DNA of 64,000 nucleotides from a virus: positions 16,282-80,281 of the IMG/VR virus record IMGVR_UViG_3300014962_000004. One strand, written 5' to 3'. Positions 40,419 through 47,035 of the stretch are shown here, one piece after another (the stretch's first letter is position 1; each line of letters begins with the position of its first letter). A model generated the notes under the pieces. That model saw only the letters and a list, made by a program, of their open reading frames with translations. It had not been told where the DNA came from and did no database searches. The position numbers and the translations under genes are program-made.

Positions 40419-42569
40419 TCAGAGACCGTTAACCACGTTCATGAGGTACTGCGCGGCGATTTGGTAGGCAGTTGATCCCGACGAGGGGAAAGTTCCATTG
40501 GCCAGCGGGGGTGGGTAATGCGGGTACAGGGGATGACCGCCGCCGCCGATTGTGGTGCTGATTCCGGTCAGAGCATCGGTGATGACGTGGTTCGCCGCCG
40601 GGGAGGTAATCGTGTTGGTCAAGGCTCCAAAGAATGTAGCCGCCAGCAGTCCGGCGATCTGCCCAATCGGGCCGAAGGCGTACAGCGAGGCCCCGGTGGC
40701 GTTGGTTATGGACTGACCAAGAGCCGAATCTCCGACTCCTGACGCGATTTCCATAGGCATGGTGAAGTCCCAGCACCAGGACGGGGTGTTGGTCATTCGT
40801 AGTTCCGCCGGATACATGCCATGCCCGCCGGTCGTCGAGCCGTCCACATCAAATGCACCTGAATAACCGCTGGAGCCTGGGTAGGTGTGGTTCAGCTCGC
40901 GGGTGGGTGCCCCGAACGTCACCGCCGCCACCAGGTCGTTGGCCCGCGACTCTAGCAGCCCCCCGGCGCGGGTTTCCTTGATCAGGAGGTGGGCCACGGC
41001 ACCGCCCTGGCTATACCCACCAACCGCAAACTTGGTTCCGGCGGGTTTGGTGAGAATGTCGTTGACGATGAACTTCACGCCCGCCTTGATCGAGGACAGG
41101 CCGTTGAGCAGGGTGGCCGGGTAGATGACCCGCTGGATCTGCCATTTGGTCGAGTCGAGCAGCAGCGGGAACGGGTCGTAATGTTCGCCGCCCTCGGAGC
41201 GAATGATCTTTCCGTTCAGACCTTTGATGTTGAAACCGTCGGTCGCCGTCCCCGGATTGGGGATCAGGTTGCCCATGAACTCGGTCAGCCAGGAGGTGCC
41301 GTTGGCCCAATAGAACCGGGGCTTCTTGGAGTCCTGAGAGCCGGGTGGAATGAGTGTGGTTGACCAGCCGACCTGGCCGGTGGTCGGAATGACCAGGGGC
41401 GCGGTAGCGTACACTTTGGCCCTGTCGTTAAGCCACTTCAACGCTAGCTGGTAGCAAGTTTCACTGCCCGGAGCGGGTTGTAGGTAATTGTGTGTGATGA
41501 CGGTTGGGCCAGGGCCAGTACCGGCTCGCGACCGGCCCGACTTGTTGCTAACCCCCGGAACCGAGCTTCGCGGCGGTGAAGTGGCGGTGTATTCGGTTGT
41601 CACCGGAGTCGAAATAGAAGAATAACCGGTGCTGGAGTTATACGGGGGCAAAGATGGGTATAAAACATGACCGCCGCCGCCGACGCTTCCTTGCTGATTG
41701 GCCCCGTCAATTAGATAATTAACAATACTGCCAACGCCACCCATAGCGGTTGAAATTGCGTTAATCAAATTAGATGGTATAAGCCAGCTTAGTAGCCCTT
41801 GAGCAAGGATGTTTCCTAATTGCTCTGGCGTAAAATCTAAAAGAGCACGGTTTCCTTCAGTCCACAATATGCCAGTTTGAGAATCGCCGGTTGAAGTAAT
41901 AACGTCATCGGGATTGGCGAACTCAATCCATTCGGTGCCGTCGCAGTTTGTTAATCTCGCCCACGGCCCATCTGCCGGAAAACTTCCATGCCCTCCGGTG
42001 TCGGATCCTGGAACATCCCAAGCCCCCGACCAGGTGCCGCCAATTTCTCCACGGTGATTGACCTGACGGCGTGGATTACCAAAACACACTCCCCCCAAAA
42101 AAGAAGGATACCGACTAGTTAAAGAACCGTATCTCAGCTCGTTATACACACCCGACATCACCGCCGCGCCCTGTGAAGTTCCCCCGATGGCAAATGGTTT
42201 TCCCGCAGGAAGGGCGTTGATTCTGGCAATTACTTTTTCAATGCCGTCATTGATTGACGCACCCATGCCACCAATAAGCGCACCGCCAGTGGCAGCAACC
42301 CCCAGAAAAGAATCAGCGAAATTGACTCTTTCTGGCTCCCATGCGTCGAGGTCGAGCATGAACGGGAACGGGTCGTTCATCACCCCGTCGGGCCAGGGGA
42401 AGACGGTGCCGTTCAATCCTCTGACGTAGCTGGTGATCGGATCGGCGGAAGGGTTGATTTCTTTGTCGCCCCAGAACCACCGACCTATACCGGCAAGCTG
42501 AAGTCCGGTGCCGAAAACAGAAAACGTGTAAGCGGTGCCGGTGCAGTAGAAGAACGCTGCTTTGCTCAT
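40419..42569 (-). CDS. Tandem two-domain LysB/cutinase-like alpha/beta-hydrolase, 716 aa
   Basis: Two homologous domains are fused. Domain 1 (about residues 1-310) has the nucleophile elbow FAIGGTSQGAA (S132), an acid candidate in ANPDDVI (D222) and GGGGHVLYP (H301). Domain 2 (about 400-716) has FAVGGYSQGGA (S520), MPMEIAS in the acid position (E607) and GGGGHPLYP (H679). A Ser/Thr/Pro-rich linker joins them. Mycobacteriophage LysB enzymes with GYSQG elbows hydrolyse mycolic-acid esters of the cell envelope. Here the protein is encoded among baseplate and fibre genes, so it may act from the virion during entry. Domain 1 DNA is AT-richer than domain 2. ATG at 42569 overlaps the next gene. Confidence 0.8.
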   Translation of the reverse strand: MSKAAFFYCTGTAYTFSVFGTGLQLAGIGRWFWGDKEINPSADPITSYVRGLNGTVFPWPDGVMNDPFPFMLDLDAWEPERVNFADSFLGVAATGGALIGGMGASINDGIEKVIARINALPAGKPFAIGGTSQGAAVMSGVYNELRYGSLTSRYPSFLGGVCFGNPRRQVNHRGEIGGTWSGAWDVPGSDTGGHGSFPADGPWARLTNCDGTEWIEFANPDDVITSTGDSQTGILWTEGNRALLDFTPEQLGNILAQGLLSWLIPSNLINAISTAMGGVGSIVNYLIDGANQQGSVGGGGHVLYPSLPPYNSSTGYSSISTPVTTEYTATSPPRSSVPGVSNKSGRSRAGTGPGPTVITHNYLQPAPGSETCYQLALKWLNDRAKVYATAPLVIPTTGQVGWSTTLIPPGSQDSKKPRFYWANGTSWLTEFMGNLIPNPGTATDGFNIKGLNGKIIRSEGGEHYDPFPLLLDSTKWQIQRVIYPATLLNGLSSIKAGVKFIVNDILTKPAGTKFAVGGYSQGGAVAHLLIKETRAGGLLESRANDLVAAVTFGAPTRELNHTYPGSSGYSGAFDVDGSTTGGHGMYPAELRMTNTPSWCWDFTMPMEIASGVGDSALGQSITNATGASLYAFGPIGQIAGLLAATFFGALTNTITSPAANHVITDALTGISTTIGGGGHPLYPHYPPPLANGTFPSSGSTAYQIAAQYLMNVVNGL

Positions 42570-42814
42570 GCAGGCGGGGCGGCAGGTTCGATGGGCGGCA
42601 GCGGGTCGGCGACGTTAGTTTCGGGGACGTACAAGTCTTCCCATTCCGGGCCTTCCACTTCCTGCGTCCAGGTGTTGCGCGGACCCGTATTGGGAGAGGC
42701 GCACGACCACTCCATCATCATCTGCTGCGGGGTGATGCCGAGCGGGAAGATGTTACGGACAGCTACCTCACCAGTAGTGGTGTTGCGCCGAGTGTGACCA
42801 ACCGTGTATTCCAT
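42566..42814 (-). CDS. Small protein, paralogue 1 of a tandem pair, 82 aa
   Basis: MEYTVGHTRRNTTTGEVAVR, then IFPLGITPQQMMMEWSCA and EVEGPEWEDLYVPE, with a Pro-rich end. It shares most of its core with the next 85-aa protein. The fixed positions of Trp, Cys and Pro suggest a compact domain. The ATG at 42814 has AAAAGGAAA upstream, and its stop overlaps the esterase-like gene start as ATGA. Possibly a fibre-associated chaperone or tip subunit. Confidence 0.65.
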   Translation of the reverse strand: MEYTVGHTRRNTTTGEVAVRNIFPLGITPQQMMMEWSCASPNTGPRNTWTQEVEGPEWEDLYVPETNVADPLPPIEPAAPPA

Positions 42815-42832
42815 TTGTGATTTCCTTTTCAG

Positions 42833-43090
42833 TTACTGCGGGGCAATGTTGAGGGGGCCAGATTGTGCAAGATTTTCTGGCATTAGAATGGGTTCAGGAA
42901 TATACACATCAACCCAGTCCGGCCCTTCGACATCTTGAGTTTTTGCATTGCGTGGCCCCGCGTTGGGGGCGGCACACAGCCATTCCATCATTGCTTCTTC
43001 TGGCGTTTTTCCAATTGGAAAGATGGTTCGCACGGCCACCTCTCCGCTTTCGGTGTTTCGTTTTAGATGGCCAACTGCATAAAAAGACAT
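42833..43090 (-). CDS. Small protein, paralogue 2 of a tandem pair, 85 aa
   Basis: MSFYAVGHLKRNTESGEVAVR, then IFPIGKTPEEAMMEWLCAAP and DVEGPDWVDVYIPEP. It differs from the downstream 82-aa copy mainly at the two ends, consistent with a fairly recent duplication. Its coding DNA is AT-rich like the tip of the neighbouring fibre gene. ATG at 43090. Confidence 0.65.
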   Translation of the reverse strand: MSFYAVGHLKRNTESGEVAVRTIFPIGKTPEEAMMEWLCAAPNAGPRNAKTQDVEGPDWVDVYIPEPILMPENLAQSGPLNIAPQ

Positions 43091-43105
43091 TAGATAACCT
43101 TTCTT

Positions 43106-46100
43106 TTAATTCAGGCTGCGGTTGAGTAGGGAAACAGAAAAATATGTGTATCTTCCGTTGCCGTCCCAGGTAATGATGTTGTCGCTTGTCCTCAACACGT
43201 TTTGAAAATTGATTGAATCATAGGAGCGGCTATCTCCGGTATCGGGGTGCCAAGCGTAGCCGGGGGCGATAGTCTCTTGCAAGCTTGCGTCGATGTAAAC
43301 AATGAAGCTGCTGTGTATCATTTCGGGGCACACACTGTTGCTGGTGCTTCCCCCCAACCCGGTATAGTAGGCGGCGTTGGCTCCGCCCGTCCCAAATTTG
43401 TAAGGTAAATTATTTTTATACAACACTGAGTTTATGTACCACTGGTACATACTTAAACTTCTGGTTAGTCCGTAAGAAATTTCTACTTCATACCAGCCAG
43501 ACAGGGTTGGTCTTACTTGAAGAAATCCGTTGTAGTTGCTGACTACAATGTCAGAAGTGGCCGGAGATTCTTCATAATTAAAAAAACCATAAGGGATTCT
43601 AGTACCGGCAAGGTTGTAATTGGTGGTAAAGGTAGTTGCCGCAGTTTTGCGGTACAAAAGACCAGAACCGACAGCACCAAGAGTCTTGGGAAGAGCATTT
43701 TCTAAAATTTTACCATTGTTGCCGCCTTGCGGGGCACCAAACAGTTTGGTGTTAGTGTCGTCAATTCGGCCAGATGCTTCTGAAGTTTTGTCGCCGTTGT
43801 ATTTTGCTCCGGTATAAACATCGTTTACAGTGCTGCCACTGTAATTATTTTTACTTAACGCAGAGGTCAAATACCCCAGCAGGGTGTTCATCGTGGCCGT
43901 ACCGTCGGCCTTGAGGGAGGCCAGCGAGGTGATCAAGGTGGGCAATTTGTTTACATCGAAGACGGTGCCGCCAGCCACGTTGGAGAACATAGCGTTATTG
44001 ATGAGGTCGAGCCGACCTCTAGTGGTGGAATTGTAGTCCTTGTTGGTGTATCCGGCCCCGTTGACTCCCTGCACTGTATTGACGGCACTGGTGCCGCCGC
44101 TGAGCCAGTAGACGAGGTAGTACAGCAGCTCGCCGAAAGTGTTAACGCCATCGACCTTGACGCTGAACAGGCTGGCGATAAGGCTTTGGGGGCTGTAGAA
44201 GGTGCTGCCGCCCCTATAATCGCCGAACAGGGTCGTGTTAGTGTTGGTGGAATATGAGTATCCGTTATCGGCTACGTTGCGAGCCGTAAACGCGGCATCG
44301 TACAGGCTCGTCCAGTCCAGGCCGCTGGTGTTCTGGCCGGTATTCTTGAGGCCGCCGATCATCTGGTTCCAGGCCGTGTTCAGCGAGTCGACGTTGCCCT
44401 GGATCAGCCCGCCGGTCTTCTTCAGGCTGATGTCGTCCCACCACACCACACCGCTCGTGGCGGTGGAGTCCACGCCCAGGCGCACCATGACCGTCGTCCA
44501 CGACGAATCGGTAACCACGTAGGGGACGAGGGTGGTGTTACCGATGGTCGTCCATTCGGCAGAGTTCTGAATCCTATTGCCGATGATGATCGTCGGCTGC
44601 TGGTCGTTGCCAACAAATGGGATGATGGCAATCGAGATTGGGGTCGACCCAGCAGGGCTGACCGCGACCGCGTTGGTCTTGACGCTGGCGGTCACCACCA
44701 GACGGTCGCCGACACCGACCGGCACCGCCTGCCGTGAGTACAGGTAGCGGTTCTTGGCCGAGCTGATCGTCACCTTGGCCGAGCCGCCGCTGCTCTGCGG
44801 GGCGTTTTGGGTGCTGTCCCACACCCACCCGTCATTCGCCTCGATGTTGATGGTGTCGGCGAACTTGCCCAGCGTGATGAGGTTGGGGCTGGTGTCGGCG
44901 ATGTTGGCCACCGGGATCGAGCCGATCACCGCAGGCGGCAGCACGCCCTGCACCAGGTTGGCGGGGATCTGGCTGAACTTGGTCAGCAGGGTTCCGGCGA
45001 TGTCACCGAGCAGGCCCAGCCCGACGGTGGCGATGTCGGTGATGCTTTGAATGCCGAATTTCGCGGGGTCGATGTTGAGACCCTTGAGCAGGTTACCGAC
45101 AATCGGGCCGATGACGTTGATCTGCGCCCATTCCAGAAGATTGTTGTGACCACCGAAAACGAAACTGGTAATCCAGGCCAGTAATGCTTTTTCAATGTTC
45201 TTGAAGAACAAAGCGGCCATTTGAATTGGCTGAAGTGCGCCTTCCGCAAGGTTTCTCAGATCGAAACCAAAGAAATCGCGAATGTTTTCAAAAAATGCTC
45301 CGACGGCCCCCAGCACGTTGGACACGATGGTGCCGCCGAATTGCAATACGCCGTCGAGACCCCTGGTAGCGATGCCCAGAATGTTGGTGAGAAAAAATTC
45401 GATAGCGGTGCGCAAGCCTTGTGCGTCGAGAACGCCGCCAAGCAGGCCCATGCCGTTCAGCAATTTGCCCAGGTTGGTGATGAAATTCTGGAACGCCCCC
45501 GCCGCATTGCCGAGCAGGCCACTGAACAAGCTGTCGAACATGCCGAACAGGTTGGTGGTCAGCAGGGTAGGCCAGTTGATGCCCGGCACGGTGGCGTTGT
45601 TGATCGCCGTCCAGTTGAGGAACGGCAGCAGGGCCTGCCAGGGGACGAACGGCAAGAAGGTCGTGAGGGCCTTGAAGAACCAGTTGAACAGGCTGCCGGT
45701 GCCGGTGATGATCTGCTGCAGGAGGGTTCCGGTCAGCCCGAGGTACTGACTGGCGAAACTCTGGATGGCGGTGATGAGCGGGTTGGACATCAGGCTGGTC
45801 ACCAGACCGGCCAGGGTGGCCAGGATGCCCTGCGGGGTCGTCAGATTCGGGGTGCCGTTGAAGAATCCGGCCAGCGTGGTCAGCGAATTTGGATCGCACG
45901 TCAGAACACCGAACAGGGTGCTCAAGAACTTGGTGCCGCCGATCACCGCGTCCTGCAGCAGGTTTCCGGTGAACAGCCCCGGCGCGATGGACTGCAGGAA
46001 GCTGCTCAGCCCTTGCAGGAACGGGTTGAGGCGGAAGACATTGAAGAAGGTCTCAATGGCCTGGATTATCGAGATCGGCCCGAACACGTCGCCGGTGGCA

Positions 46101-47035
46101 TCGAGGATGGCCTGCAGCTGCGTGGGATCGGCCTGGCAGAACAGAACGTCGAACAGGGTCTGGATGAACTGCGTGATACCGCCGATGGCATCCTGCAGCA
46201 GGCTGCCGGTGGATCCGGACACCAACGTGAAGAATTCTTGCAACGCCAGGATGAACGGGTTGCTGGCGACGGGAGCCAACAGATCGCGCACTCTTGCCAG
46301 CAGCGTCTGCGGGGTGAGGTCGCCGTTGAAGTCGCAGAAGATCGTGCTGAATAAGTAGTTGACGAAGTTCTGGAAGCCGTCGATCATCTTGGCTACGTCG
46401 GTGTCGCCGAAACCGAGATCCTTGAAGCCGCCGACAAACACGTTCTGGCACAACAGGTTCCAGAATTCGGAGAAGTTGTCGACGATGGTCTGGACCGAGC
46501 CGCCCCAGTCCTGCAGGGCGCTGGCGGCACCGGAAAGATCCGCGCCCTGGAAGCCGGTCAGCGCAGCCGCGACGGATTGCACCAGATCGTCGGCCTGCGC
46601 CGAGCTGACCGGTGCCCAATTGACTTTGTCGGCGGAGCGTTCCAGGGTGGTGCCGTTGTCCCGGTAGTAGACATCGTTGAGCCGAAACATCTTGCTGTTG
46701 ACCCGGACTTCGGGGCCGTTCAGCTCCAGCGGTCCGTAGGCGGATCCGACCGACACCTGCCCCTCTTCGGGCTTGATGTTCAGGGTCGGGTCGTTGAACG
46801 GGATGCGCCCGTAAAGCCGCCATTCCATGTCGAAGCGTTCGACGTACCACTGCTCGCCGGTGGCCGGGACGGTGATGGTGTCGCCGGTGGCGTAGGCGCA
46901 ATTGATCCGGATGTCGTGCCGGGTCTTAGTCAAGCCCACGGCGGTGCGGCTGATCGGATCAACGGAAATGATCGCGACCGGCTGTATTTCCCGCTCGGAG
47001 GCAGCCCGGCGGGAGAAACCGGTGTCATAAGCCAT
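43106..47035 (-). CDS. Large tail-fibre protein with internal repeats and a jelly-roll tip, 1309 aa
   Basis: Domains in order: an N-terminal structural domain (1-150); four repeats of about 80 residues (160-462) rich in hydrophobic helices ending LF-x-x-L-x-C (NPFILALQEFF, NPFLQGLSSFL, NPLITAIQSFA); a further helical region to about 720; a carbohydrate-binding-like beta domain (residues about 740-900, ending VWWDDISLKK); repeated short motifs; and a C1q/TNF-like beta tip (about 1150-1309). The tip-encoding DNA (43106-43860) is much AT-richer than the rest, typical of exchanged receptor-binding tips. Probable host-recognition protein. ATG at 47035 overlaps the tail lysin stop (TAATG). Confidence 0.7.
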   Translation of the reverse strand: MAYDTGFSRRAASEREIQPVAIISVDPISRTAVGLTKTRHDIRINCAYATGDTITVPATGEQWYVERFDMEWRLYGRIPFNDPTLNIKPEEGQVSVGSAYGPLELNGPEVRVNSKMFRLNDVYYRDNGTTLERSADKVNWAPVSSAQADDLVQSVAAALTGFQGADLSGAASALQDWGGSVQTIVDNFSEFWNLLCQNVFVGGFKDLGFGDTDVAKMIDGFQNFVNYLFSTIFCDFNGDLTPQTLLARVRDLLAPVASNPFILALQEFFTLVSGSTGSLLQDAIGGITQFIQTLFDVLFCQADPTQLQAILDATGDVFGPISIIQAIETFFNVFRLNPFLQGLSSFLQSIAPGLFTGNLLQDAVIGGTKFLSTLFGVLTCDPNSLTTLAGFFNGTPNLTTPQGILATLAGLVTSLMSNPLITAIQSFASQYLGLTGTLLQQIITGTGSLFNWFFKALTTFLPFVPWQALLPFLNWTAINNATVPGINWPTLLTTNLFGMFDSLFSGLLGNAAGAFQNFITNLGKLLNGMGLLGGVLDAQGLRTAIEFFLTNILGIATRGLDGVLQFGGTIVSNVLGAVGAFFENIRDFFGFDLRNLAEGALQPIQMAALFFKNIEKALLAWITSFVFGGHNNLLEWAQINVIGPIVGNLLKGLNIDPAKFGIQSITDIATVGLGLLGDIAGTLLTKFSQIPANLVQGVLPPAVIGSIPVANIADTSPNLITLGKFADTINIEANDGWVWDSTQNAPQSSGGSAKVTISSAKNRYLYSRQAVPVGVGDRLVVTASVKTNAVAVSPAGSTPISIAIIPFVGNDQQPTIIIGNRIQNSAEWTTIGNTTLVPYVVTDSSWTTVMVRLGVDSTATSGVVWWDDISLKKTGGLIQGNVDSLNTAWNQMIGGLKNTGQNTSGLDWTSLYDAAFTARNVADNGYSYSTNTNTTLFGDYRGGSTFYSPQSLIASLFSVKVDGVNTFGELLYYLVYWLSGGTSAVNTVQGVNGAGYTNKDYNSTTRGRLDLINNAMFSNVAGGTVFDVNKLPTLITSLASLKADGTATMNTLLGYLTSALSKNNYSGSTVNDVYTGAKYNGDKTSEASGRIDDTNTKLFGAPQGGNNGKILENALPKTLGAVGSGLLYRKTAATTFTTNYNLAGTRIPYGFFNYEESPATSDIVVSNYNGFLQVRPTLSGWYEVEISYGLTRSLSMYQWYINSVLYKNNLPYKFGTGGANAAYYTGLGGSTSNSVCPEMIHSSFIVYIDASLQETIAPGYAWHPDTGDSRSYDSINFQNVLRTSDNIITWDGNGRYTYFSVSLLNRSLN

